From CAYFWF01 sp964346815 (GTDB lineage: Bacteria; Acidobacteriota; Aminicenantia; Aminicenantales; Aminicenantaceae): 64,000 nt of DNA. The notes below the pieces were generated by a model, which saw only the letters and a program-made list of their open reading frames with translations, did not search any database and was not told the DNA's origin. Each line of letters starts with the position of its first letter. The first letter of the stretch is position 1. Shown piece by piece: positions 15,747 through 23,187 of this stretch. Location: the NCBI GenBank assembly GCA_964346815.1, contig CAYFWF010000003.1, forward strand, positions 186,001 to 250,000, read 5' to 3'. Position numbers and translations under genes: made by a program.

Positions 15747-17002
15747 ATCCTCCCCAAGAGATGGCGGCGAAGCATATCCAAAGCTTTTTGGCTAGATTGA
15801 AATTTTACCGCATTTCTGTCCCCTATAAAAAGATTTTTTTTGACTTTTATCCCTCCATCCCATGAAAGTGCGACGTACACAAGGCCCACTGGCTTTTCGA
15901 TCGTGCCGCCAGACGGTCCGGCGATACCGGTGATGGAAAGACCATAGGTAGCCTGAGATATCTCCCTCACATTCTCGGCCATGGTGTGCGCTGTCTGAGA
16001 ACTGACAGCGCCGAATCTATGGAGCTGTTTTCGCGAAACTTCGAGCATACGGGTTTTTGCTTCATTGCTGTAAGCCACCAAACCAAGGAGGAAATAGCTC
16101 GAGCTCCCTGGAACATCGGTGATGCGGTTCCCCAATAAACCCCCCGTACATGATTCTGCAACCGCGAGGGTTTCATGTCTTTCTCTCAACATCTCGCCAA
16201 TCACTTCCTCGAGTTCCTCTCCATCTGTGGTAAAAATATTCTCTTTCAAAACGTTGGATATCATTTCCTGCGCCCGGGCAATCATTTCTTGGGCTTGAGA
16301 GAGTGTTCTTTGAGGATCAGTGGTGAGATGGATTTCGATCTGCCCGGGATGAGCGAGCGTTGTGAGGTGAACGCCGGAAATTTTCGGATAGATTCGCTTG
16401 AGCTTGCTCTCGATTGCAGATTCGGTGAGTCCTGCAGTTTTCATCACCTTTCTGACCATGAATCTCTCTTGGAATTTTTTTAGCCGGGGCCATACAAAAT
16501 CTTCGAACATGGGTTCGATTTCTGCAGGAGGTCCAGGTAACAGGATGATGATTTTTGAGTCGATCTCGACCCAAAGCCCAGGAGCTGTTCCTCTTTTGTT
16601 AGCTAAAACTCTAGCTCCTTCTATGATGTATGCCTGCTTTTTATTGACGGCCGGCATTTTCATCTTCCTCCGGGTAAATCTCTTTCGTATGGTCTGGAGC
16701 AGTTCGTCTTTAAAGACAAGCTTTCTTTCCATAACCGATGCCCATGCTTCACGCGTTCTGTCATCTTTAGTCGGGCCGAGACCCCCGATGGCAAAGATGA
16801 GATCGGCCCTGGTAAAGGCCTGTCTGAAGGCAGTCAGAAGATTTTCCCATTGATCTCCCACATTGGTTTTGAAGTCCACTTTCAGGCCTAGATCATTCAG
16901 ACGTCGAGTCAAGTAGAGAGAGTTGGTGTCCTGGAAATAAGGTGTGAGAAATTCAGATCCCACTGCCAGAATTTCGATTGCAAAGTCTTTTTTCGCACTC
17001 AT
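15743..17002 (-). CDS. cinA: CinA: competence/damage-inducible protein, NMN amidohydrolase
   Basis: This 419-aa two-domain protein joins an N-terminal MoaB-like COG1058 domain (about 1-250, with A-V-G-S-E-F-L and G-G-L-G-P-T-K-D-D-R-T) to a C-terminal PncC-type amidase (about 255-419, with A-V-A-E-S-C-T-G-G-L-L-G and G-S-S-S-Y-F-L-L-G). The C-terminal domain deamidates nicotinamide mononucleotide; the N-terminal domain has ADP-ribose pyrophosphatase activity in characterised homologues. Together they serve NAD salvage. It overlaps pgpA and thpR by 4 nt each. Confidence 0.93.
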   Translation of the reverse strand: MSAKKDFAIEILAVGSEFLTPYFQDTNSLYLTRRLNDLGLKVDFKTNVGDQWENLLTAFRQAFTRADLIFAIGGLGPTKDDRTREAWASVMERKLVFKDELLQTIRKRFTRRKMKMPAVNKKQAYIIEGARVLANKRGTAPGLWVEIDSKIIILLPGPPAEIEPMFEDFVWPRLKKFQERFMVRKVMKTAGLTESAIESKLKRIYPKISGVHLTTLAHPGQIEIHLTTDPQRTLSQAQEMIARAQEMISNVLKENIFTTDGEELEEVIGEMLRERHETLAVAESCTGGLLGNRITDVPGSSSYFLLGLVAYSNEAKTRMLEVSRKQLHRFGAVSSQTAHTMAENVREISQATYGLSITGIAGPSGGTIEKPVGLVYVALSWDGGIKVKKNLFIGDRNAVKFQSSQKALDMLRRHLLGRI

Positions 17003-17448
17003 TTAATAAGCAGATAGAGATTGAGCAGAATTCCTGCATACAAGGCTGCCACTACGTCATCCAACATGATACCGAATCCCTTAGGAAAATCTTCGACTTG
17101 TTTGATGGGGAAAGGCTTAGCGATATCAAAAAACCGGAACAGCACGAAACTTGCAGCGCAGAGAATCCAGCTCGGGTCGATCAGAAATAGCGCCAGGAAC
17201 TGGCCTCCAGCCTCGTCAATGACGACAGAACGCGGATCTTCTTTTCTGAGAGACTGCGCGTAAACATGAGAGGCATAGGTCCCTGATAGGAAAATGATGA
17301 CAAAAACGAGGAGATAGAAGGGCCAGCTCAGTCTGTAAAGGAGAAATTTGTACAAAAGAACAACCACCGCACTGGTTAATGTCCCAGGAGCAACCGGAAA
17401 ATAACCGATTCCAAAACATGTGGCTGCCATTTTTACAGGACGGTTCAT
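16999..17448 (-). CDS. pgpA: Phosphatidylglycerophosphatase A
   Basis: This 149-aa membrane phosphatase removes the phosphate of phosphatidylglycerophosphate to give phosphatidylglycerol. Family marks are F-P-V-A-P-G-T-L at residues 17-24, I-D-E-A-G-G-Q in the centre and I-M-L-D-D-V-V-A-A-L near the end, with about four membrane helices. It sits between rimO and cinA with 4-nt overlaps on both sides. Together with plsY and gpsA it forms the phospholipid part of this operon. Confidence 0.92.
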   Translation of the reverse strand: MNRPVKMAATCFGIGYFPVAPGTLTSAVVVLLYKFLLYRLSWPFYLLVFVIIFLSGTYASHVYAQSLRKEDPRSVVIDEAGGQFLALFLIDPSWILCAASFVLFRFFDIAKPFPIKQVEDFPKGFGIMLDDVVAALYAGILLNLYLLIK

Positions 17449-18770
17449 GGGATAAGATCTCCGTGTAAATCATATACATCCGTGTCTGTGATTTCAACTT
17501 TTTGAATGGAGTTGAAGACTTCTGGTTTTTTCTTGCTTGGGGCTATCAAAACGACGCCGTCCACCTCAGGTGCCTGGAATTTTCCCCGGCCCACCATCAC
17601 ATGAGGGTCTTGCGTGAGCGTGCCTTCGACCAAAGCATCTATTACTTGACTTTTGTATTTCTTATTGTTTTGGAAAGAGATTTCGGCCTGGAGTTCCATG
17701 ATTTTTTCCTTTCTCCTTTTCTTCGCCCGGTCTTTCACTGGATCTCCGAGTTTGCGGCAGTCTGTTCCCTCTTCCAATGAATAAGTGAACACACCGAGAT
17801 GGTCGAAACATGCAGTCGAGACAAACGCTTTTAAATCGTCAAACTCTCTCTTTCCCTCTCCCGGAAAACCCACCACAAGAGAGGTCCGGACCGCTACATC
17901 TGGAATTTTTTTTCGAATCTTCTCCAACAATTGCAGTGATTTTTTTCCATCCAATCCTCTTTTCATCCTCTTTATGATAGAAGGATGAGAGTGTTGGAAG
18001 GGAATGTCCAGGTAGGGACAGATTTTCTCTTCTTTGATGATCTCTAGAAGAGCATCCGATACTTCCTCTGGATAACTGTAGAGGATGCGGATCCATTCCA
18101 AATTCTCGATAAGAAGAAGTCTTTCCAGCAGACGAACCAGCCCTTCTTTCATTTTCAGGTCGGTCCCGAAAGCAGTAGAATCCTGAGAGACAAGATTGAT
18201 TTCTTTGACGCCTGAGGAAGCCACCAGCTCCTCGACTTCCTGAACGATAGAGGAGATGCTCCGCGATCTGTAGGGTCCTTTGATCAACGGGATAGAACAG
18301 AAGGAACATTTGTGGGAACATCCTTCTGATATTTTGACGTAGGTCCATGCAGGCGGAGTGGAAATTTTTCGAGGGAAGGAGTGATCATACAGAAAACAGC
18401 TGGATGAATGCTCGAAGGGAAACCCCTCTGCTGCAGAAGCGATTTTGTCGAGATCGTTCACTCCCATCCAGACATCGACATCGGGAAAGGATTCCTGAAG
18501 CGCTGTTCTGTTTCTCTGGACATAACAGCCTGTTACGATAACTTTTTTCCCCTCCGATCTTTTCTTTACTTGGAGAGCCCGCTCGATAATGTCACAGGAT
18601 TCCCGGCGTGCTGGATCGATGAATCCACAGGTGTTGATGACGATGAGATCCGCATCTATGAGATCTGCCACGGGTTCATAGTTCTTCTCCTCTAAAAGTC
18701 CGAGCATGACTTCGCTGTCAACGAGATTTTTTGCACAGCCTAGACTGACCAACGCAACCTTTTTCATCAT
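17445..18770 (-). CDS. rimO: Ribosomal protein S12 methylthiotransferase RimO
   Basis: This 441-aa radical SAM methylthiotransferase modifies an aspartate of ribosomal protein S12. Three N-terminal cysteines (L-G-C-A-K-N, N-T-C-G-F, T-G-C-Y-V-Q) bind one 4Fe-4S cluster. C-S-H-K-C-S-F-C binds the SAM cluster, and a TRAM domain occupies about the last 70 residues. The L-G-C-A-K-N-L-V-D-S-E start favours RimO over MiaB. Two adjacent ATGs (18770 and 18767) are possible starts. It heads the seven-gene operon running down to the TPR gene. Confidence 0.93.
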   Translation of the reverse strand: MMKKVALVSLGCAKNLVDSEVMLGLLEEKNYEPVADLIDADLIVINTCGFIDPARRESCDIIERALQVKKRSEGKKVIVTGCYVQRNRTALQESFPDVDVWMGVNDLDKIASAAEGFPFEHSSSCFLYDHSFPRKISTPPAWTYVKISEGCSHKCSFCSIPLIKGPYRSRSISSIVQEVEELVASSGVKEINLVSQDSTAFGTDLKMKEGLVRLLERLLLIENLEWIRILYSYPEEVSDALLEIIKEEKICPYLDIPFQHSHPSIIKRMKRGLDGKKSLQLLEKIRKKIPDVAVRTSLVVGFPGEGKREFDDLKAFVSTACFDHLGVFTYSLEEGTDCRKLGDPVKDRAKKRRKEKIMELQAEISFQNNKKYKSQVIDALVEGTLTQDPHVMVGRGKFQAPEVDGVVLIAPSKKKPEVFNSIQKVEITDTDVYDLHGDLIP

Positions 18771-18862
18771 CTTCCCATTGTAGTAGGGAAGAATCGAAGA
18801 GTAAAGAACCCCCTTTTTTGGGTAGAAGCATTTTGAAGACTGTGACCGAAGAAGTTAGCATT

Positions 18863-18909
18863 GGAGGATCCTCCCTGTTTATGGGGGCAATCAGCGTATG
18901 CCAACAGGG
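18863..18909. repeat. Palindrome and inverted repeat in the asnS-rimO gap
   Basis: A perfect 12-bp palindrome GGAGGATCCTCC (18863-18874) overlaps the left arm of a 7-bp inverted repeat, CCCTGTT (18873-18879) and AACAGGG (18903-18909). The inner bases GGCA and TGCC can extend the stem. No T-run follows on either strand, so it is not an obvious terminator. It lies in the 150-nt gap after asnS and before rimO on the minus strand. I see no convincing promoter in this gap. Confidence 0.35.
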
Positions 18910-18920
18910 ATTTGGAAAAT

Positions 18921-20213
18921 TCAAGGATAGATTTTGTAGAGAAGACGGGGGAAGGGAATGGATTCACGGATGTGTTTGATACTGCAGATCCAAGAGAGGG
19001 TTCTTTCCAATCCAAGCCCGAACCCGGAATGAGGTACTGATCCATATTTCCGCAAATCCACATACCATTCATAAGCCTTTCTCGGGAGTTTGTGCTCCTC
19101 AATTTTTCTTTCGAGGAGAGTGAGGTCGTGGATACGCTGGCCTCCTCCCACCAGCTCGCCAAATCCTTCGGATGCAAACACATCCACTCCCAGGACGACA
19201 TCCGGTCGCGCATCATCAGGCTGCATATAAAAAGCCTTGATCGAGGCTGGGAAGTGTGAGACACAGACCGGCATATCATAGATCTCAGAAAGGAGAGTTT
19301 CCTCGGGAGCCCCGAGATCATCTCCCCACTTGATTTTCGAACCTTTTTCTTGAAGTTGAGGAAGAATCTCTTCGTACGTTACACGAGGAAAAGGTTTTTT
19401 GACTCGTTCAAGAGGACCTGTGTCTCTTTCCAGAATCTCCAGTTCTTTATTTTTTGTCTCCAGAATACGCTCGACGACAGAGATGATGAGATCTTCAGCC
19501 AATTCAGTGATTTCCTCCAGACGGGCAAAGGCCACTTCAGGTTCTACCATCCAAAACTCTATAAGGTGTTTCCTGGTTTTCGATTTTTCAGCTCTGAAAG
19601 TAGGCCCAAAGCAGTAGACTTTACCGAAAGCCATGGCTGTCGCTTCATTATACAGCTGCCCGCTTTGACTCAAAAAGGCCTTCTGGTCAAAGTATTCCGT
19701 TTCGAAGAGAGTGGTGGTTCCTTCGCAGGCGCTGGGTGTCAGGATGGGTGTATCCAAATTCATAAATCCACGGCTGTCGAAAAAGTCGCGAATCGCTTTG
19801 ATGAGTTCGACTCTAATCCGCAGTATAGCATGCTGTCTCCGCGACCGAAGCCAGAGGTGACGGTGTTCCATCAAGAAGGGAATACCATGTTCTTTTGGAG
19901 ATATTGGGTATTCGGGTGAGATCTGGACAATTTCCAATCCCGTTATATCGAGCTCGAAGCCTCCGGGGGCTCTCTTGTCTTCTTTCACAATTCCACGAAG
20001 GACGAGGGAAGATTCTTGGGTAAGTTGGTCAAATTTCTGGAAGAGAGGATGATCTTTTTCGGAACTGTACAGAGTCCCCTGAACGATACCCGTTCCGTCT
20101 CTTATAAGGATGAATCGGATTTTTCCACCCGAACGCTTGTTATAAACCCATCCCCTCAGTTCGACCTCTTTTCCTACGAAGTCAGCGATGTCTTGGATGT
20201 AAATCCACTTCAT
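18921..20213 (-). CDS. asnS: Asparaginyl-tRNA synthetase
   Basis: This 430-aa class IIb synthetase charges tRNA-Asn. An N-terminal OB fold (about 1-100, V-E-L-R-G-W-V-Y-N-K-R) precedes the catalytic core with motif 2 (Y-C-F-G-P-T-F-R-A-E-K-S) and motif 3 (G-F-G-L-G-L-E-R-T-L-S-W). The E-F-W-M-V-E-P-E segment and overall length point to AsnRS rather than AspRS. A direct AsnRS means Asn-tRNA does not depend on the GatCAB amidotransferase. The gene has its own near-consensus promoter whose predicted start lies only about 3 nt before the ATG. Confidence 0.93.
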   Translation of the reverse strand: MKWIYIQDIADFVGKEVELRGWVYNKRSGGKIRFILIRDGTGIVQGTLYSSEKDHPLFQKFDQLTQESSLVLRGIVKEDKRAPGGFELDITGLEIVQISPEYPISPKEHGIPFLMEHRHLWLRSRRQHAILRIRVELIKAIRDFFDSRGFMNLDTPILTPSACEGTTTLFETEYFDQKAFLSQSGQLYNEATAMAFGKVYCFGPTFRAEKSKTRKHLIEFWMVEPEVAFARLEEITELAEDLIISVVERILETKNKELEILERDTGPLERVKKPFPRVTYEEILPQLQEKGSKIKWGDDLGAPEETLLSEIYDMPVCVSHFPASIKAFYMQPDDARPDVVLGVDVFASEGFGELVGGGQRIHDLTLLERKIEEHKLPRKAYEWYVDLRKYGSVPHSGFGLGLERTLSWICSIKHIRESIPFPRLLYKIYP

Positions 20214-20222
20214 GACGCCCAG

Positions 20223-20251
20223 ATTATAATGAATTCCCTATTGAGGGTCAA
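20223..20251 (-). promoter_or_regulatory. Sigma-70 promoter of asnS, predicted leaderless
   Basis: On the minus strand TTGACC (20246-20251) and consensus TATAAT (20223-20228) are separated by exactly 17 bp. The predicted start near 20216 leaves about 3 nt before the asnS ATG at 20213. There is no room for a ribosome-binding site. Confidence 0.72.
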
Positions 20252-20281
20252 TGATTCCGGTTTCCGGCTCCGGGAGGGAAT

Positions 20282-21340
20282 CTACGTCCAGCCGTACATG
20301 TATCCGGTCTCGTACATGGCAAGAATATTTTCCACAGGTGTTATGGACTGAAAATTGTGACAGGGGGCAAGGATGTACCCTCCGTCCTTACCGAGCACCT
20401 CCAAATTCTCTATGACTTCAGACCTGACTTGGGAAACGGATCCAAAAGGCAAAGTACATTGATTATCCATCGCCCCATGGAAAATTATTTGGCTTCCGAA
20501 GTCTTTCTTCAGCTCTTTACGGTCCATATTATTACACCGCCACTGTATGGGATTCAAGATGTCGATCCCGATATCTATCATATCCGGAATAATTCTTCGG
20601 ATACTCCCATCGTTGTGGTGAAAAGCATAAGCTCCATTCTGATGGACGAGTTCAATGACGTGTTTCATGCGGGGCAGTAGAAATTTTCGGACATGGGAGG
20701 GGGATATCATAAGGTCTTCTTGAGCTCCCATATCTTCTGCCACATAGGTCAGCATCACCTGACCGGGGATTTGTTCGTAGATGCGCTCGATATCCTTGAG
20801 GCCGAGGTGCAAGAGTCTGTCCAGGCAGAAATGGACGAGCTCGGGATTCTCGATCAAATCCAACAAGGCTCGTTCCTGCCCTCGGAGGTTTTTGTATATC
20901 AAGAAGGGCTCGTAATGTCCTCCTAAAATGGGATACATCTCATTACTTCTCATCTGGGCTTTGATCGTACTGTAATCCCACCAATCAGGATCGGGCCAGC
21001 GATAAAACCGCTCCACATCTGAAAGGGAATCATATTCTGCAAGAGGATGAAAGATGCATTCTTCGTAAGCCCCAGTCCCATAATCCATCTGTGTATATCG
21101 GCAGCCGAAAACGTCCCTTCCGGGTGGAAAAGAAGGGCCTGCATATTTTGGCTTCACTTTGACAACCCGATCCACATGAAGCTTTTTCATTGTTTCTTCT
21201 TCGCTCGAACAACCCAAATGCCTTGTGAGGAGTGAGGTGGTCTCTGGAGTTGCCCAATAATCCATCGGCGTTCGATCGGGTTTTTTCCGAGTCAAGACAG
21301 CCAACCATCTTTCCTTCGGAGACATTGATTCTCTGGGCAT
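20282..21340 (-). CDS. Uroporphyrinogen decarboxylase/MtaA-like protein
   Basis: This 352-aa TIM-barrel protein belongs to the UroD/MtaA superfamily. The N-terminal S-P-K-E-R-W-L-A-V-L-T-R-K-K-P-D-R-T-P motif and the late H-N-D-G-S-I-R-R-I-I-P-D and G-G-Y-I-L-A-P-C-H-N-F-Q segments are typical of the MtaA-like branch. Those members act on corrinoid or methyl substrates or have unknown roles; this is not the HemE branch. No corrinoid protein or heme gene is nearby. ATG 21340 and ATG 21325 are both possible starts. It borders the rhamnose island; UroD-like genes of this type often accompany sugar clusters, but no function is claimed. Confidence 0.75.
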   Translation of the reverse strand: MPRESMSPKERWLAVLTRKKPDRTPMDYWATPETTSLLTRHLGCSSEEETMKKLHVDRVVKVKPKYAGPSFPPGRDVFGCRYTQMDYGTGAYEECIFHPLAEYDSLSDVERFYRWPDPDWWDYSTIKAQMRSNEMYPILGGHYEPFLIYKNLRGQERALLDLIENPELVHFCLDRLLHLGLKDIERIYEQIPGQVMLTYVAEDMGAQEDLMISPSHVRKFLLPRMKHVIELVHQNGAYAFHHNDGSIRRIIPDMIDIGIDILNPIQWRCNNMDRKELKKDFGSQIIFHGAMDNQCTLPFGSVSQVRSEVIENLEVLGKDGGYILAPCHNFQSITPVENILAMYETGYMYGWT

Positions 21341-21367
21341 GCTGAATCTTTTTTAAGCGCTGTATAG

Positions 21368-21396
21368 CTTATAGCATATCTTGTTCCTTGCCTCAA
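21368..21396 (-). promoter_or_regulatory. Sigma-70 promoter of the UroD-like gene
   Basis: On the minus strand TTGAGG (21391-21396) and TATAAG (21368-21373) are 17 bp apart, with a TGC extension directly before the -10. The predicted start near 21361 gives a leader of about 21 nt without a clear ribosome-binding site. Confidence 0.6.
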
Positions 21397-21535
21397 CTGA
21401 ATGGAATTCCCAGCAATCAAAGAGCCAAAGTTATTTAACATCCCCAGGAAGTATTTTAAAATCCGTGCTCTCTTTTTCTTGACCTAATGCTTTTATGCCA
21501 TCACGGTTTTGAAATGCTTACATCCCCATAAAAGA

Positions 21536-21564
21536 TTGTAGATATCGATATCATGATGTATAGT
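21536..21564 (+). promoter_or_regulatory. Promoter with internal palindrome, upstream of the NCS1-like permease
   Basis: TTGTAG (21536-21541) and TATAGT (21559-21564) are 17 bp apart. Between them lies the perfect 12-bp palindrome GATATCGATATC (21541-21552), positioned where a repressor would block polymerase. The rest of the 286-nt gap 21341-21626 holds the divergent UroD promoter and nothing else I recognise. Confidence 0.45.
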
Positions 21565-21626
21565 ACAGCCAAGCTGACAGAGGGCAAGGACAGATTCGCG
21601 ACAGGCTTCTTAAGAAGAAAAAAATT

Positions 21627-22988
21627 ATGGATGGATTGCTCTCCCGGCTGACAAAGCGGATGGATCATCTTTATGAATTCGACAGGGAGCCTGTTTCGCT
21701 GGAAAAGCTGCAAACCGGGGCCAGATTCGCGGGCCTTTTTGCAGGAGAGCATGTGGCTGCCACTGAATTTGTCATAGGCGCATTTTTTGTCCTTCATGGC
21801 GTCAGCCTGCATGACCTGATCCTCGGGCTTTTTATCGGGAATTTTCTGGCAGTCTTGTCTTGGACCTTTATATGTGCGCCTATCGCCACTCGGACGCGTT
21901 TGACTCTGTACTGGTATCTGAGAAGGATTGCCGGCCCCGGGCTCAACTTTGTCTACAATATCGCCAATGCCCTCCTTTACTGCGTTCTGGCAGGGGCTAT
22001 GATTGCCGTATCAGCCACTGCCCTCGGTTTAGCCTTCGGGATCAGCATTCCTTCCCTGGATGACGTATATCCCCGCAGCTTCGGCTGGATTGCCTTGACC
22101 CTGGCCATCGGTACGGTGTTTACGATCCTGGCAGTTCTGGGATTCGAAAAGCTGAGCCGTTTTGCCCAGGTTTGTTCTCCCTGGATTTTTATCCTGTTCA
22201 TAGCCGGGGCTGTCGCGCTTCTTCCGCGCCTGGGTGTTCATCCAAATTTCGATAATCTCTTGGAGATTGCCGCGACAAAAATATGGAACGGAGTCGCTGC
22301 TGAAGGCCAAGAAAAATATCATCTTGGACATATTTTGTTCTTCGCCTGGTTTTGTAATCTGGCCATGCACGTTGGACTTTCTGATATGGCTTTGTTCCGG
22401 TATGCGAGAAACTGGATCTACGGATTGTATTCCGCCTTTGGCATGTACCTCGGACATTTCCTTGCCTGGATTTGTTCAGGAATTATGGTGGCAGCCGTGG
22501 GAAGGGAGATGCATCCGGGATTGATGGCTTTTGAAGCCGCAGGACTGGCTGGAGCAGCAGGGGTGTTCATCGCAGGATGGACTACAGCCAATCCCACCCT
22601 ATACAGGGCTGGGCTTGCCCTGCAGGTGATCACTCCTGGCTGGCCTCGCTGGAAGGTCACGCTCTCTGCTGGCATTCTGACAACTCTGCTCTCTTGCTTT
22701 CCAGTTTTTTTTATGAAACTTTTGGATTATGTAGCCATTTATGGACTGGTTTTGATGCCCATCGGTGCCATCGTTTTCGCCGAACACTGGATTTTTCCCC
22801 TGCTTAAAATCGACCGATACCAGGCAGAGAAAAAGAGGTGGGTGTTCAACTGGACGGCTGCTGGAGCTTGGGGGGGAACCCTGGTGCTGTGTTTCTTCAT
22901 GCCCATCCATCTTTTTTTCCGCTGGCTGCCCGGGTATCTCTTTGCGCTGATACTGTACGTCCTGCTCAATTTAGCGAGAAGGAAATGA
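21627..22988 (+). CDS. NCS1/purine-cytosine-permease-like transporter
   Basis: This 453-aa inner-membrane protein has about 12 helices. The layout and the start of the core (R-F-A-G-L-F-A-G-E-H-V-A-A-T-E-F) place it in the NCS1/cytosine-permease-like group of cation symporters. Family members carry nucleobases, hydantoins or vitamins; several uncharacterised branches sit in sugar clusters. The gene points towards the secreted rhamnosidase and is coupled by an ATGA overlap to a 57-aa membrane protein. Uptake of rhamnose or a rhamnoside is a reasonable inference from position, but the substrate is not readable from sequence. Confidence 0.7.
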   Translation: MDGLLSRLTKRMDHLYEFDREPVSLEKLQTGARFAGLFAGEHVAATEFVIGAFFVLHGVSLHDLILGLFIGNFLAVLSWTFICAPIATRTRLTLYWYLRRIAGPGLNFVYNIANALLYCVLAGAMIAVSATALGLAFGISIPSLDDVYPRSFGWIALTLAIGTVFTILAVLGFEKLSRFAQVCSPWIFILFIAGAVALLPRLGVHPNFDNLLEIAATKIWNGVAAEGQEKYHLGHILFFAWFCNLAMHVGLSDMALFRYARNWIYGLYSAFGMYLGHFLAWICSGIMVAAVGREMHPGLMAFEAAGLAGAAGVFIAGWTTANPTLYRAGLALQVITPGWPRWKVTLSAGILTTLLSCFPVFFMKLLDYVAIYGLVLMPIGAIVFAEHWIFPLLKIDRYQAEKKRWVFNWTAAGAWGGTLVLCFFMPIHLFFRWLPGYLFALILYVLLNLARRK

Positions 22989-23158
22989 AAAAAATCCTCT
23001 TTTTATCGCTCTCGCTCCTGAGTCTTCTAGTTTGTTTGATCTCTCCATTTCTCTATTTTTTTGGAAGAATAGAGGAAAACAGCTACAAAGGGATTTTTCT
23101 CTTGGCCTCGGCAGGCTGGTTTGTGTTTGCGACTCTCTGGAGTTTAAAAAAAGAATAA
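22985..23158 (+). CDS. Small membrane protein coupled to the permease
   Basis: This 57-aa protein starts with an ATG that overlaps the permease stop by 4 nt. It has two hydrophobic segments (about 2-24 and 36-52) and ends L-K-K-E. Such short two-helix partners are known for several symporters, where they stabilise or regulate the transporter. I do not recognise the family; a subunit role is inferred from the overlap alone. It ends 29 nt before the convergent rhamnosidase stop. Confidence 0.7.
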   Translation: MKKILFLSLSLLSLLVCLISPFLYFFGRIEENSYKGIFLLASAGWFVFATLWSLKKE

Positions 23159-23187
23159 AATCTTTCGATTCTGATACAAGCCGGAGG

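Noticed and set aside
18880..18909. Sigma-54-like TTGGCATACGCTGATTGC on the minus strand before rimO
   Set aside because: The GG-GC spacing is 12 bp, incompatible with sigma-54 recognition.
18718..18924. A 68-codon minus-strand frame spanning the asnS-rimO gap
   Set aside because: It overlaps both genes out of frame, has no ribosome-binding site and shows no protein-like features.
20254..20275. Three spaced CCGG units near asnS as a tandem repeat
   Set aside because: Four-base units at uneven spacing are too short to distinguish from chance.
22029..22457. Long antisense frames inside the NCS1-like permease, and similar long frames opposite ftcD (6645-7442) and the propeller gene (48897-49706)
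   Set aside because: They are shadows on the opposite strand of well-supported genes; no motifs or ribosome-binding sites support them.
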